DNA of 64,000 nt from Agrococcus sp. Marseille-Q4369 (GCF_018308945.1 NZ_CP070501.1:2170001-2234000); one strand, 5' to 3'. Positions 39,680 to 48,469 are shown, counted from the first letter of the stretch. Program-made: numbers and translations. The notes: generated by a model from the letters alone, not told the origin.

Positions 39680-40344
39680 AGCTCGACCCTGCGGTCGCAC
39701 TGCGCCATCACGTCGCGGTCGTGCGTCGCGACGATCACCGCGGCACCGCGAGCGGCTTGCGCGCGCAGCGCGCCGACGACCGTGGCCGCCGAGACGGCGT
39801 CGAGGTTGCCAGTCGGCTCGTCGGCGAGCAGGATCCGTGGGTCGCCCAGCAGCGCCCGGCACACCGCGATGCGCTGCGCCTGGCCGCCTGAGATCTGACC
39901 CGGCTTGTGGTCGGCGCGCACCGAGACGCCGAACTGGTCGAGCAGCTCGAGCGCGCGCTGCTCCAGCGCTCCTCGCGCCTCGCCGCGGTACAGGGTCGTC
40001 TCGAGCACGTTGTCGAGCACGGTGCGGGTCACGTCGAGCGCCGCGTCCTGGAAGACGAACCCGAAGGTGTCGGCGCGCAGGCGTGCGCGATGCGCGTCAC
40101 GCAACCCCGACGCATCCGCCCCGTCGACCTCGACGCGGCCGGCGGCGGGCGCGAGCATGAGCCCGAGCACGTAGAGCAGGGTCGACTTCCCGCGGCCCGA
40201 GGGCCCCGTGAGCGCGACGACCTCGCCGGCGACGAAGTCGTCGTCGAATCCCTCGATGACCGGCGCCGACCGCTGGTAGCCGAAGGAGACGTCGCGTGCG
40301 GCGAGCATGGTGCGGGTGGCGGTGGCGGGCGGGGCGGTCAGCAC
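39676..40344 (-). CDS. ABC transporter ATP-binding protein, MacB/LolD type
   Basis: 222 residues. Walker A is LTGPSGRGKSTLLYVLG, Q-loop FGFVFQDAALD, signature ISGGQAQRIAVCRALLGDP (Gln in place of the usual Glu after SGGQ-x-Q), Walker B ILLADEPTGNLD, and the switch His in VIVATHDRDV. The DEPTGNLD motif is typical of the MacB/LolD/FtsE branch, consistent with the FtsX-type partner. GTG 40344 is taken; an in-frame ATG 36 bases later (MLAARDVSFGY) is an alternative. It lies 7 bases after the adaptor gene and overlaps the permease gene. Confidence 0.92.
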   Translation of the reverse strand: MLTAPPATATRTMLAARDVSFGYQRSAPVIEGFDDDFVAGEVVALTGPSGRGKSTLLYVLGLMLAPAAGRVEVDGADASGLRDAHRARLRADTFGFVFQDAALDVTRTVLDNVLETTLYRGEARGALEQRALELLDQFGVSVRADHKPGQISGGQAQRIAVCRALLGDPRILLADEPTGNLDAVSAATVVGALRAQAARGAAVIVATHDRDVMAQCDRRVEL

Positions 40345-40351
40345 GGCGAGT

Positions 40352-41503
40352 TCACCCGCCCTGGGCGACGGGGATGCGCACCTGCAGCCCCTCGTCGACG
40401 CCCTCGACGAGGCTCATTCCGCGCGCCGACTGCACGACCGTCACCTCCAGCCGCTCGCCCCCCGCGTCGGTCACGAACGCCGCGCCGTCGGCCGCGGTGG
40501 TGATCGCCGAGGTGGGCACGACGAGGCCCGCCTCCACGGGCACCGTGATGATCTCGCTCATGAGGGTCGACTGGCCCTCCGCGCCGACCTGGTCGCACGC
40601 ATCCGCGCACACGGGGCCGCCGTCGGGGGCGGTGAGCTCGACGTGGATCGTCTCGCTGTTCAACGGGTCGGGCGTCTGCGATGCCGCGACCGCCTCCCAC
40701 TGCGCGCCGTCAGGCGCCCGCACGAGCACGCGCGTGCCGGTGGGGGCGAAGCGCGTCTGCGCCTGCTGCATCGGGATCGTGAACGACGGAGCAGCGCCGA
40801 GCGCCACGATGTCGCCCTCGCCGGCGGCGACGAGCCGGCCGGTCGCGATCGTCTCGCCATCGAGCGACATGCGCGCGGGCAGCTGCGGCACCCAGACGAT
40901 GTCCCCCGCCTGCACGACCCCGTCGACAGGGAAGCCGGATGCGCGCTGCCAGTTGCGCACGGCGGTCGCGAAGGGCGCCGTGTAGCGCGCGTTGACCGCG
41001 CCGCGCCAGAAGCCGAGGTCGGTCATCAGCTGCTGCAGCTGCGTCACCTGCGGGCCAGCGACGCCATGCGCTATCGGCCCGTACGCGGGGATGGCGCCCT
41101 GGCCCGCGACGACCGGCCGCAGGTTGACGGAGTAGAGGCGCTGTCCCTTCTCGACGGCGGTGCCAGGCGCGATGTCGACGCTCGTGACGGTACCCGATGC
41201 GCCATTCAACGCGATGGGGCTCGTCGTCCAAGTCGCAATGGAGTTCAACGCGATCGATGAACCTACCTCGCCCGGCACGACCGCGACCGTCGAGAACGCG
41301 TCCGCCTCGAGCACCTGCTGCGGCGGCGCAAACACGGTGGTGCCCGCCCAGCCCGCCGCAGCACCGACGGACAGCGCGACGGCCGCGATGCCGACACCGC
41401 GGACCCAGCCGCCGCGGCTGTGTCTAGATCTAAAGGATCGCTGTTCAGCGACAGGCCGACCGGCACCGGCTCGCTGCCGCTCAATCAGTTCAGAAGTCGC
41501 CAC
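40352..41503 (-). CDS. Membrane-anchored adaptor with HlyD-like and peptidoglycan-binding regions
   Basis: 383 residues. One N-terminal anchor (VRGVGIAAVALSVGAAAGWAG) is followed by a lipoyl/HlyD-like half (GTVTSVDIAPGTAVEKGQRL), a PG_binding_1 insert (GPQVTQLQQLMTDLGFWRG then AVRNWQRASGFPVDG) and the second beta-barrel half ending with VPTSAITTAADGAAFVTD. This is the adaptor seen with actinobacterial MacB-like ABC pairs. It starts at GTG 41503 after GGAGGAGG, with TAGGCT at 41522-41527 as a probable -10, so it heads the peptide-cluster operon. It could link the pump to the cell wall. Confidence 0.88.
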   Translation of the reverse strand: MATSELIERQRAGAGRPVAEQRSFRSRHSRGGWVRGVGIAAVALSVGAAAGWAGTTVFAPPQQVLEADAFSTVAVVPGEVGSSIALNSIATWTTSPIALNGASGTVTSVDIAPGTAVEKGQRLYSVNLRPVVAGQGAIPAYGPIAHGVAGPQVTQLQQLMTDLGFWRGAVNARYTAPFATAVRNWQRASGFPVDGVVQAGDIVWVPQLPARMSLDGETIATGRLVAAGEGDIVALGAAPSFTIPMQQAQTRFAPTGTRVLVRAPDGAQWEAVAASQTPDPLNSETIHVELTAPDGGPVCADACDQVGAEGQSTLMSEIITVPVEAGLVVPTSAITTAADGAAFVTDAGGERLEVTVVQSARGMSLVEGVDEGLQVRIPVAQGG

Positions 41504-41521
41504 GTTGATCCTCCTCCGGTG

Positions 41522-41819
41522 AGCCTAACGCGATTGCAAGACTGTCGGACCACGGTTCTCCCTCCCTGAATTGCACTGGCGCGGATCAATCTGGCGAGAC
41601 CGCATGCGACCAGTCCAGAGCAAAAAACTCGCTCGACACGCTGATTGTGTCGGTCAGCTTCGTAGCAGTTTGTCAACGGTGATCCCTACTTTCGCGCGAA
41701 GCGGCGCCCGCGAGAGAGCCTCGACCCCGCGGGCGCGATGCCGTGCCGCTAAACTGTCACGGACTTGGTCGGCCGCCGGCAGCGAACTCGCTCGAGCCGC
41801 GCGCGGGAAGTTAAGGGGC
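41522..41819 (-). promoter_or_regulatory. Promoter region of the adaptor-ABC operon and intergenic DNA
   Basis: TAGGCT (41522-41527, minus strand) with GGAGGAGG between it and GTG 41503 forms a plausible start region. The rest, to 41819, is less GC-rich than the genome and holds no open frame that I trust; short frames at 41485-41676 and 41571-41840 look random. Confidence 0.5.
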
Positions 41820-42167
41820 TCATCGCATTTGAGGGTGTAGCAGCGGCCTGAAGCCGCCGGCCTCGAGCAACGATCTCGCGATGTAGTTGGTGAGGTTGCG
41901 GAAGCCGAGCGCGGAGCCGCGGAGGTGCTCGAGGCGGCCGTTGATCGCATCCGTCGGACCGTTCGAGGTCCCGGGTCGGTCGAAGTAGGCGAGCACGTCG
42001 AGGGCTCGCTGCTTGAGTGTTCGCCCGAGCGTGATCACCTCGCGCAGCGCCGCGGGCACGCCGCTGCTGACCGTGTTGATCAGCTCGGTCATGAGCGTGC
42101 GCGCGGCCGCGCGGTCGACACCTCGGTGGCGGTGCACGCGCTGCTCGGCCACAGCGCACGAGCGGCA
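41820..42167 (-). pseudogene. ISL3-family transposase remnant
   Basis: The C-terminal part of an ISL3-type transposase survives from about 42101 to the stop at 41820: LINTVSSGVPAALREVITLG, then AYFDRPGTSNGPTDAINGR, RGSALGFRNLTNYIARSLLE and a RPLLHPQMR end. Just upstream in the same frame, CAVAEQRVHRHRG resembles an internal region of such enzymes, directly joined to the C-terminal part, so a central block is deleted and the N-terminal zinc finger and most of the catalytic core are absent. The 3' end runs into GGGGCTCATCGCATTTGAGG, which could be the terminal repeat of the element. It borders the peptide cluster and supports its acquisition by transfer. Confidence 0.8.
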
Positions 42168-42500
42168 GGGGCGCGGACAAGGTTCACCGTAGCGGCCGAG
42201 TCCCTTCGTCCGGTGATCGCGTGAGAGCCGACCGAGGATGCGCCACGCGGTGCGCGCGACCGACAAGCAGCACCTGATGCCTCGGAAGCCTCGACGTGTC
42301 GGCACGAACCTCGTGCGACGCGTGACCGTAGCCTCGCCCGGATCTTCAGAGCGGCCACTTGCTCAACGTCGTGACCTCGTGCCGCGCCGCAACTCCACGA
42401 GGCAAGGAATTTGAGGCGCTCGCCGTCTGCTCGGAGCCGGTACGGCTCCAGCCCTCGATGGGCAAGGGCGTGCTTGTTTGCAGCCGTTACAACGGCCCGA
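42168..42500. other. Degraded intergenic DNA between transposase remnant and pheA
   Basis: No convincing gene. Minus-strand frames continue out of the transposase remnant without family resemblance (for example RTAWRILGRLSRD). Probably decayed mobile-element or accessory sequence. The last bases contain the pheA promoter. Confidence 0.5.
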
Positions 42501-42502
42501 CC

Positions 42503-42508
42503 TAGGCT
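42503..42508 (+). promoter_or_regulatory. -10 box of pheA, leaderless arrangement
   Basis: TAGGCT ends 6 bases before ATG 42515, so transcription would start at or next to the start codon. It exemplifies a spacing repeated at many genes in the window. Confidence 0.6.
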
Positions 42509-42514
42509 GGAGCC

Positions 42515-43456
42515 ATGATCCAGCCCCGCGTCGTGACGTTCCTCGGACCCCGCGGCACGTTCACCGAGGCGGCGCTCGAGCAGGTGCCCGGGCTCGAGCA
42601 GACCGAGCGCGTGCCGGTCGCGAACGTCGCCGAGGCACTCGCGGCGGTCTCCGAGGGCCGCTCCGACGCCGCGATGATCGCGATCGAGAACTCGATCGAG
42701 GGCGGCGTCACCGCCGCGCAGGACGCGCTCGCCGCCACGCCGGGCCTCCGCATCCTCTCCGAGCACGTCGTGAGCGTGAACTTCTCGCTCGTCGCCCTGC
42801 CCGGCACGCGCCTCGACGACATCCGCGTCGTCTCCGCGCATCCCGTCGCGTGGGCGCAGTGCTCAGGCTGGCTGCAGCGCGAGCTGCCCGGTCGCGCCCA
42901 CCTGCCGGCAGCATCGAACGTCACGGCCGCCGCCGATCTCGGCGCGAGCGGCGCGCAAGCCGCGCTCTCGACGCCCACGATCGGCGAGTGGGTCGACGGG
43001 CTCGACGTGCTGGCCGACCGGATCGGCGACAACCCGGATGCGGTGACCCGGTTCCTGTTCGTCGGCAGCGCCGGCGCGCCGGGGGAGCCGACCGGCGCTG
43101 ACAAGACGAGCCTCGTCGTCGAGCTGCCGAGCGACGAGCCGGGCATGCTGCTCGACATGCTCGAGCAGTTCGCGACGCGGGGCGTCAACCTCTCGCTCAT
43201 CCAGTCCCGGCCCATCGGAGACCGGCTCGGCCGCTACCGCTTCGTCATCGACGCCGACGGCCACATCAAGGACGAGCGGGTGGCGGATGCGCTGCTCGGC
43301 CTCAAGCGCTTCTCCCCGTCGGTGACGTTCCTGGGCTCGTACCCGCGGGCCGATGGCCAGCGGATCCACGTCGAGCGCCGCTACACCGACCGCTCGTTCG
43401 TCGAGGCGCGCGACTGGCTGCGGGGGCTGGTCGCGGGCGAGCCAGCGGCGGGCTGA
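42515..43456 (+). CDS. pheA: Prephenate dehydratase with ACT domain
   Basis: Converts prephenate to phenylpyruvate in phenylalanine synthesis. 313 residues, the monofunctional type without chorismate mutase. The PDT domain shows VTFLGPRGTFTEAALEQ, MIAIENSIEGGVTAAQDALA and the catalytic TRFLFVG. The ACT domain (about 207-285) has SLVVELPSDEPGMLLDMLEQ and GVNLSLIQSRP, which binds Phe for feedback control. The stop is followed by the second copy of the nested inverted repeat, then a convergent lipid kinase gene. Confidence 0.96.
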   Translation: MIQPRVVTFLGPRGTFTEAALEQVPGLEQTERVPVANVAEALAAVSEGRSDAAMIAIENSIEGGVTAAQDALAATPGLRILSEHVVSVNFSLVALPGTRLDDIRVVSAHPVAWAQCSGWLQRELPGRAHLPAASNVTAAADLGASGAQAALSTPTIGEWVDGLDVLADRIGDNPDAVTRFLFVGSAGAPGEPTGADKTSLVVELPSDEPGMLLDMLEQFATRGVNLSLIQSRPIGDRLGRYRFVIDADGHIKDERVADALLGLKRFSPSVTFLGSYPRADGQRIHVERRYTDRSFVEARDWLRGLVAGEPAAG

Positions 43457-43470
43457 GCCGCTGTTCCGCT

Positions 43471-43587
43471 GGCTGAGCCGCTGCGCGCGGCGGTGGCGCG
43501 CACAGCGTGTCGAAGCCGTACCGCTGCCTCGTGTGCTTCGACACGGTCTGCGCCCTTCGGGCGCGGACCGGCTCAGCGAACGGAGTG
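43471..43587. repeat. Nested inverted repeat, copy 2, between convergent genes
   Basis: Outer arms CTGAGCCG (43473-43480) and CGGCTCAG (43569-43576); inner arms GTGTCGAAGC (43507-43516) and GCTTCGACAC (43535-43544). The block 43535-43585 differs from 6710-6760 at two positions. A partial second GGCTGAGCCGCTG lies just upstream (43451-43463). It fills the gap between the stops of pheA and the lipid kinase gene, as copy 1 does between SDR and kbl. Confidence 0.8.
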
Positions 43588-44568
43588 CTAGACCGCGGGG
43601 CCCTCGTCGCGCGCGTGCTCGGCCGGCACCCGCACCCGCAGCGCGTCCTCGCGGATGCCGGCGCGGAGCGCGATCGCCTCGCCCACGACGTCGCCGTCGA
43701 CCTGCACCGCCCGCGGCTCGTCGAGCCGCGCGTGCGTCTCCTTCGCCTGCCCGTAGCCGAGCGCCGCACCCGTGCGCTGCCGGCCGAGGTGCCCGCGGCG
43801 GCGCAGCAGCTTCGTGACGAGCAGGTTGTTGCGGGCGATGTAGCCGGCGAGCTGCATCCAGCCGCGCGCACCGCGCGGCCGCACGAGGGCGATGTCGAGC
43901 ATCCCGTCGTCGATCGCCGCGTCGGGGAGGATGATGATGCCGTTCGTCACGGTGCCGCAGTTGCCGATGAGCATCGTGTTGACAGTCGTTCGCGTCGTCC
44001 GGCCGCCATCCATCCGCACCGCCACGCGCACCTTGTCGAGCGACGAGATGACGCGACCGGCCGCATCCACGTAGGCGAGCCAGCCGACCTTCTTCTTGAG
44101 TCCCTCGTCGGTCTTGTCGATCATCTCGGCGTCGAGGCCGAAGCCGGCCATGACCGCGAACGCGTGCTTCGAGCGCGTGCCGTCTGGCGCCTGGATCTCG
44201 AGCTCGCCGAGGTCGATCTCGCGCTCGGCGCCGCCGAACGCGGTCCGCAGGGCCTGGACGCGGTCGGTGACGTCGATGCCGAGGTTCCGGGCAAGCAGGT
44301 TGCCGGTGCCCGCGGGCACGATCGCGAGCGGCACGTCGGTGCTCGCGATCTCGTCGGCCGCGACGCGCACGGTGCCGTCGCCGCCCGCGACGATCAGCAG
44401 GTCGATATCCTCGGCGAGCGCCGCCTTGACCGCGGCGCGGCCGGAGTCGTCCGCATCCGTCTCGAACCACACGGGCTCCGACCACTCGATCGGCTCGGCG
44501 GTCTCGACCTGCCGGGCGAGGGTGTCGCGATCGACCTTCACCGGGTTGTAGACGATGCCTGCGCGCAT
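43588..44568 (-). CDS. Diacylglycerol kinase-family lipid kinase
   Basis: 326 residues. The DAGK catalytic domain shows IVYNPVKVDRDTLARQVE, the ATP-binding VAGGDGTVRVAADEIASTD, VPAGTGNLLARNLGID and later GFGLDAEMIDKTDE. The C-terminal beta domain ends with VQVDGDVVGEAIALR. Members phosphorylate diacylglycerol or related lipids at the membrane (YegS/BmrU/DgkB types); the substrate is not determined. TACTGT ends 6 bases before ATG 44568, a leaderless arrangement. Divergent from serS. Confidence 0.92.
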   Translation of the reverse strand: MRAGIVYNPVKVDRDTLARQVETAEPIEWSEPVWFETDADDSGRAAVKAALAEDIDLLIVAGGDGTVRVAADEIASTDVPLAIVPAGTGNLLARNLGIDVTDRVQALRTAFGGAEREIDLGELEIQAPDGTRSKHAFAVMAGFGLDAEMIDKTDEGLKKKVGWLAYVDAAGRVISSLDKVRVAVRMDGGRTTRTTVNTMLIGNCGTVTNGIIILPDAAIDDGMLDIALVRPRGARGWMQLAGYIARNNLLVTKLLRRRGHLGRQRTGAALGYGQAKETHARLDEPRAVQVDGDVVGEAIALRAGIREDALRVRVPAEHARDEGPAV

Positions 44569-44657
44569 GTCGGCACAGTACCCCGTGCATCCGGGACAGA
44601 TCCCGAGGCGGTCGCGGCTCCGACGGTCCGTTCACCCACGGCTCCTAGACTGGAGGG

Positions 44658-45938
44658 GTGATCGATCCCCAGCTGCTGCGCGACCAGCCCGACCTCGTGC
44701 GCGAGAGCCAGGAGCGCCGCGGCGACCCCGTCTCGCACGTCGACGACGCGCTGACCGCCGAGGCCGCCCGCCGCGCCGCCATCACCGAGTTCGAGCGGCT
44801 GCGCGCCGAGCAGAACGCGCACGGCAAGCTCGTCGGCCAGGCCGCCAAGGAGGACCGCCCCGCGCTCATCGAGCAGGGCAAGTCGCTCGCCGCCGGCGTG
44901 AAGGAGGCGCAAGCGCGCGTCAGCGAGGCCGAGGCCGCCTTCGACACCGCCGTCTCGCGGCTCGGCAACGTCGTGCACCCCGACGTGCCGGCGGGCGAGG
45001 AGGCGAACTTCGTCACCCTCGCGACCCACGGCGAGGAGCGCTCCTTCGACTTCGAGCCGCGCGACCACGTCGAGCTGGGCGAGAGCCTGAAGGCCTTCGA
45101 CATCGCGCGCGGTGCGAAGGTCGCCGGCTCCCGCTTCTACTACCTCACCGGCATCGGCATGCGGCTCGAGCTCGCGATCATGCTGCTCGGCCTCGACCAG
45201 GTGCTCGCCGACGGCTTCACGCCGCTCACGACGCCGACGCTCGTGCGGCCCGAGATCATGCGCGGCACCGGCTTCCTCGGCGAGCACGCCGACGAGGTCT
45301 ACCACCTGCCCGCCGACGACCTCTACCTCACCGGCACCTCCGAGGTCGCGCTCGCGGGCTTCCACGCCGACGAGATCATCGACGTCGACGAGCCGAAGCG
45401 CTACGCCGGCTGGTCGACGTGCTACCGCCGCGAGGCGGGCTCCGCGGGCCGCGACACCCGCGGCATCCTGCGCGTGCACCAGTTCAACAAGCTCGAGATG
45501 TTCTCGTACGTCAAGCCCGACGAGGCCGAGGCGGAGCACGACCGGATGCGCGCCCTCCAGGAGCGGATGCTCCAGGCGTGCGAGCTCGACTACCGCGTCA
45601 TCGACGTCGCGGCCGGCGACCTCGGCTCCTCCGCCGCGCGCAAGTTCGACATCGAGGCGTGGATCCCGAGCCAGCAGCAGTACCGCGAGCTCACCTCCAC
45701 CTCGAACTGCACGACCTTCCAGTCGCGCCGGCTCGGCACGCGCTACCGCACCGAGAGCGGCAAGACCGCGCCGGTCGCGACGCTCAACGGCACCGCCGCC
45801 ACGACCCGCTGGCTCGTCGCGATCCTCGAGACGCACCAGCAGGCCGACGGCTCAGTGCGGGTGCCCGCGGCACTGCAGCCCTACCTCGGCGGCCTCGCCG
45901 TCATCGAGCCCGTCGAGCCCGCGACGGTGGGTGCCTGA
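44658..45938 (+). CDS. serS: Seryl-tRNA synthetase
   Basis: Charges tRNA-Ser. 426 residues. The N-terminal coiled-coil arm (about 1-105) binds the long variable arm of tRNA-Ser. Class II motif 2 is [20 protein letters not shown], preceded by [10 protein letters not shown], and motif 3 is [20 protein letters not shown]. The GTG start lies 6 bases after TAGACT, with GGAGGG between, so either leaderless or very short leader. Its stop overlaps the HAD gene's ATG by one base. Two tRNA-Ser genes lie 1-2.5 kb downstream. Confidence 0.97.
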   Translation: MIDPQLLRDQPDLVRESQERRGDPVSHVDDALTAEAARRAAITEFERLRAEQNAHGKLVGQAAKEDRPALIEQGKSLAAGVKEAQARVSEAEAAFDTAVSRLGNVVHPDVPAGEEANFVTLATHGEERSFDFEPRDHVELGESLKAFDIARGAKVAGSRFYYLTGIGMRLELAIMLLGLDQVLADGFTPLTTPTLVRPEIMRGTGFLGEHADEVYHLPADDLYLTGTSEVALAGFHADEIIDVDEPKRYAGWSTCYRREAGSAGRDTRGILRVHQFNKLEMFSYVKPDEAEAEHDRMRALQERMLQACELDYRVIDVAAGDLGSSAARKFDIEAWIPSQQQYRELTSTSNCTTFQSRRLGTRYRTESGKTAPVATLNGTAATTRWLVAILETHQQADGSVRVPAALQPYLGGLAVIEPVEPATVGA

Positions 45939-46738
45939 TGGAGCCGCTGCTCATCGCGCTCGACATCGACGGCACCGTCGTGCACGAGGACGACTCGCTC
46001 TCGCCCCGAGTGGCGGATGCGATCCGTGCGGTCGTCGACGCCGGTCACGTCGTCGTGCTCGCGACCGGTCGCTCGCAGTCCACGACCGAGTCGACGGCCG
46101 AGCGGCTCGGGATCGAGCCGAGCCACCTCGTCGCGGCGAACGGCGCGCTCGTGCTCGAGCGCAAGGACGGCCGCTACGAGCCGCTCCACGTCGAGACCTT
46201 CGACCCCGAGGAGGCGCTCCGCACGATCGCGAAGGGGCTGCCGAGCGGCGCGTACATGGTCGAGGACGCGGCCGGCCACCGCCGCTACACGAACGGCATG
46301 CACGACTGGAACCTCGACGAGGCCGAGCAGGTCGAGTTCGACGACCTCTTCCAGCAGCCGGCGATGCGCGTCGTGGTGATGAGCCCCGACCACGAGGTCG
46401 ACGAGTTCCTCGAGATCGTCGAGCGGATGGGCCTCCACAAGGTCTCCTACGCGATCGGCTACTCGTCGTGGCTCGACATCGCTCCCGACGGCGTGACGAA
46501 GGCGACGGGCCTCGAGCGCGTCGCGAGCCTGCTCGAGATCCCGCGCGAGCGGATCCTCGCCGTCGGCGACGGCCGCAACGACATCGAGATGTTCGAGTGG
46601 GTCGCCGCGGGCGGCGGCCGCGCGGTCGCGATGGGCCAGGCGCCCGACGAGGTCAAGGCGGCCGCGAACGAGTCGACCTCCGCGGTCCACGACGACGGCC
46701 TCGCCGAGGTGCTCGAGGGGCTGCTCGTCCGCGCGTAG
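45938..46738 (+). CDS. Cof-type HAD-IIB phosphatase
   Basis: 266 residues. Motif I ALDIDGTVV (nucleophile Asp with acid/base Asp two residues on), motif II in VVLATGRSQ, motif III Lys near the end (VTKATGLERVASLLEIPRE) and motif IV GDGRNDIEMF. The type IIB cap lies between. Such enzymes dephosphorylate sugar phosphates, FMN or PLP precursors with broad specificity. It starts within the serS stop codon (TGATG), so it is translationally coupled, a common actinobacterial arrangement whose meaning is not known. Confidence 0.93.
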   Translation: MEPLLIALDIDGTVVHEDDSLSPRVADAIRAVVDAGHVVVLATGRSQSTTESTAERLGIEPSHLVAANGALVLERKDGRYEPLHVETFDPEEALRTIAKGLPSGAYMVEDAAGHRRYTNGMHDWNLDEAEQVEFDDLFQQPAMRVVVMSPDHEVDEFLEIVERMGLHKVSYAIGYSSWLDIAPDGVTKATGLERVASLLEIPRERILAVGDGRNDIEMFEWVAAGGGRAVAMGQAPDEVKAAANESTSAVHDDGLAEVLEGLLVRA

Positions 46739-46850
46739 CCCGATCCCGCGACTCGAGACGGGCCACGGCGCGGGCGCCGCGTCGGAGGCCCGAGAGGGTC
46801 TTCGACCCCAGCTCCAGCGCGCGACGTAGTCGACGCATCCGATCGCGCCG

Positions 46851-46856
46851 TACAAT
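46851..46856 (+). promoter_or_regulatory. -10 box upstream of tRNA-Ser(UGA)
   Basis: TACAAT, about 43 bases before the tRNA 5' end, in a 160-base gap after the HAD gene. The -35 region is not clear (GTCGAC at 46829-46834 is at a workable distance). Confidence 0.5.
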
Positions 46857-46899
46857 CGCCCGAGGCCCCCGCCGCGCACCCAGCCCGCGCGAGGCGCCT

Positions 46900-46984
46900 G
46901 GAGGGCTGTCCGAGCGGCCGATGGAGCCGGTCTTGAAAACCGGTGGGCAGCGATGCCTCGTGGGTTCGAATCCCACGCCCTCCG
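46900..46984 (+). tRNA. tRNA-Ser (anticodon UGA)
   Basis: Acceptor arms GGAGGGC (46900-46906) and GCCCTCC (46977-46983); anticodon stem CCGGT/ACCGG enclosing loop CTTGAAA with anticodon TGA; a long variable arm typical of serine tRNAs; T arm GTGGG-TTCGAAT-CCCAC. CCA is not encoded. Confidence 0.97.
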
Positions 46985-47012
46985 CACGAGACCGAGACCT
47001 GGAGGGCGCCCC

Positions 47013-48290
47013 ATGGCAGCCGAGCGCGCGACCACCGTCGTCGACACCTCGTCGATGACGCCGCGCCACGGGCGGCTGCGGCGGCACTCGGGGATCGCCC
47101 ACGTCTTCCGCTGGATCGCGCTCGGCATGGCCGTCGTGCTCGCGGCGCTCGTCGGCGTCGTCGGCATCTCGGTGCTGCGCGTCACGACCGGCATCACCAC
47201 CGTCGACCTCGCCGCCGACGTGCCGCCCGCCCAAGCCGGCTTCGCGCCCTACGAGGGCGGGTTCACGATCCTCATGGTCGGCTCCGACCAGCGCGAGGGG
47301 CAGGGCGAGGAGTTCGGCGAGTCGGCCTACGACGGCGGCAAGCTCAACGACGTCACGATGCTCCTGCACGTCAACGACGACCACAGCCGAGCGCGCGTCG
47401 TCTCCTTCCCGCGCGACCTGCTCGTCGACTTCCCCGCGTGCGAGGACCCGGAGACGGGCGAGACGGTGCCGGCCGCGCGCAACGTGCAGTTCAACCAGGC
47501 GCTCGGCCGCGGCGGGCTCGCGTGCGTCGCGACGGTGGTCGAGAGCCTCACGGGCATGGACGTGCCGTACGCGGCGATGATCACCTTCCAGGGCGTCATC
47601 AACATGTCGACCGCGGTCGGCGGCGTGCCGGTCTGCTTCGCCGGCCCGATCGACGACCCGTGGACGGGCCTCCAGATCGAGGAGGCCGGCGTCCACGAGC
47701 TCGAGGGGGAGCGGGCGCTGCAGTTCCTTCGCTCCCGGCACGGCGTCGGCGACGGCTCCGACCTCGCGCGCATCTCGTCGCAGCAGGTGTTCCTCTCGTC
47801 GCTCGTGCGCACGCTCCAGTCGGATGCGGTGCTCACCGACTTCACGCGCCTCTACGCGATCTCGCAGGTCGCGATCGAGAACATGACCCTCTCGTCGGGC
47901 CTCGGCGACATCGGCACGATGGTGTCGATGGCGCGCGTGCTCGCCGACATCCCGCTCGAGACGATGCAGTTCGTGCTCTACCCCAACGTCTACCAGGGGG
48001 CGCGGGTCGTGCCCGACGAGGAGCGCGCCGAGGAGCTGATGCGGCGCATCCGGCTCGACCTGCCGATCGAGCTCGGCGAGGACTCGCTCGGCGTGGGATC
48101 GACCGACCAGACGCCGGAGCCGACGACCGGACCCAGCGCATCCGGCACCCCCGAGCCGACCTCGACGCCTGAGCCGACCGAGAGTGCTGAGCCCGGCACG
48201 ACGCCCACGCCGACGCCGACCGATGAGCTCGAGGGCGTCATCGGCCAGGATGCGTCGCAGGAGTCGTGCGTCGTGCCCTTCGGCGGCTGA
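47013..48290 (+). CDS. LytR-CpsA-Psr (LCP) family cell-wall ligase
   Basis: 425 residues. A cytoplasmic basic N-terminus, one membrane helix (WIALGMAVVLAALVGVVGIS), then the extracytoplasmic LCP domain with ILMVGSDQREGQ, LNDVTMLLHVNDD, ARVVSFPRDLLVDFP and ALQFLRSRHGVGDGSDLARI, the Arg/Asp residues that bind polyprenyl pyrophosphate. A Pro/Thr/Ser-rich tail ends the protein. LCP enzymes attach glycopolymers to peptidoglycan. ATG 47013 has GGAGGG upstream; an earlier in-frame ATG would lie inside the tRNA gene and is rejected. Confidence 0.94.
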   Translation: MAAERATTVVDTSSMTPRHGRLRRHSGIAHVFRWIALGMAVVLAALVGVVGISVLRVTTGITTVDLAADVPPAQAGFAPYEGGFTILMVGSDQREGQGEEFGESAYDGGKLNDVTMLLHVNDDHSRARVVSFPRDLLVDFPACEDPETGETVPAARNVQFNQALGRGGLACVATVVESLTGMDVPYAAMITFQGVINMSTAVGGVPVCFAGPIDDPWTGLQIEEAGVHELEGERALQFLRSRHGVGDGSDLARISSQQVFLSSLVRTLQSDAVLTDFTRLYAISQVAIENMTLSSGLGDIGTMVSMARVLADIPLETMQFVLYPNVYQGARVVPDEERAEELMRRIRLDLPIELGEDSLGVGSTDQTPEPTTGPSASGTPEPTSTPEPTESAEPGTTPTPTPTDELEGVIGQDASQESCVVPFGG

Positions 48291-48340
48291 CCGCCCCCCT
48301 GGTCGAGCAGCGCGCGTATCGAGACCGTTCCCCGCTTTGC

Positions 48341-48346
48341 TAGACT
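48341..48346 (+). promoter_or_regulatory. -10 box upstream of tRNA-Ser(GCU)
   Basis: TAGACT, 28 bases before the tRNA 5' end, preceded by an AT-richer stretch. The -35 box is weak. Confidence 0.5.
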
Positions 48347-48374
48347 TGCCGTCGGCCTGCCCACCGCGGGCCAC

Positions 48375-48463
48375 GGAGACGTCGCATAGTCCGGCCTAGT
48401 GCACCACCCTGCTAAGGTGGAGTCCCCAATAGGGGACCGAGGGTTCAAATCCCTCCGTCTCCA
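48375..48463 (+). tRNA. tRNA-Ser (anticodon GCU)
   Basis: Acceptor arms GGAGACG (48375-48381) and CGTCTCC (48456-48462); anticodon stem CCACC/GGTGG around loop CTGCTAA with anticodon GCT; a long variable arm (AGTCCCCAATAGGGGAC) typical of serine; T arm GAGGG-TTCAAAT-CCCTC. Confidence 0.97.
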
Positions 48464-48469
48464 CGGACT

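Noticed and set aside
41485-41840. Short frames on both strands upstream of the adaptor gene (63 and 89 residues)
   Set aside because: No start signal, no family resemblance, composition like random translation of lower-GC DNA; the minus-strand one overlaps the adaptor start and its promoter.
46953-47012. Upstream ATG for the LCP protein
   Set aside because: It lies inside the tRNA-Ser gene; ATG 47013 has its own GGAGGG.
48291-48330. Partial intergenic repeat CTGGTCGAGCAGCGCGCGTA followed by TCGAGACC
   Set aside because: Resembles palindromic repeats seen in related genomes, but only one incomplete copy is present here, so it is not called.
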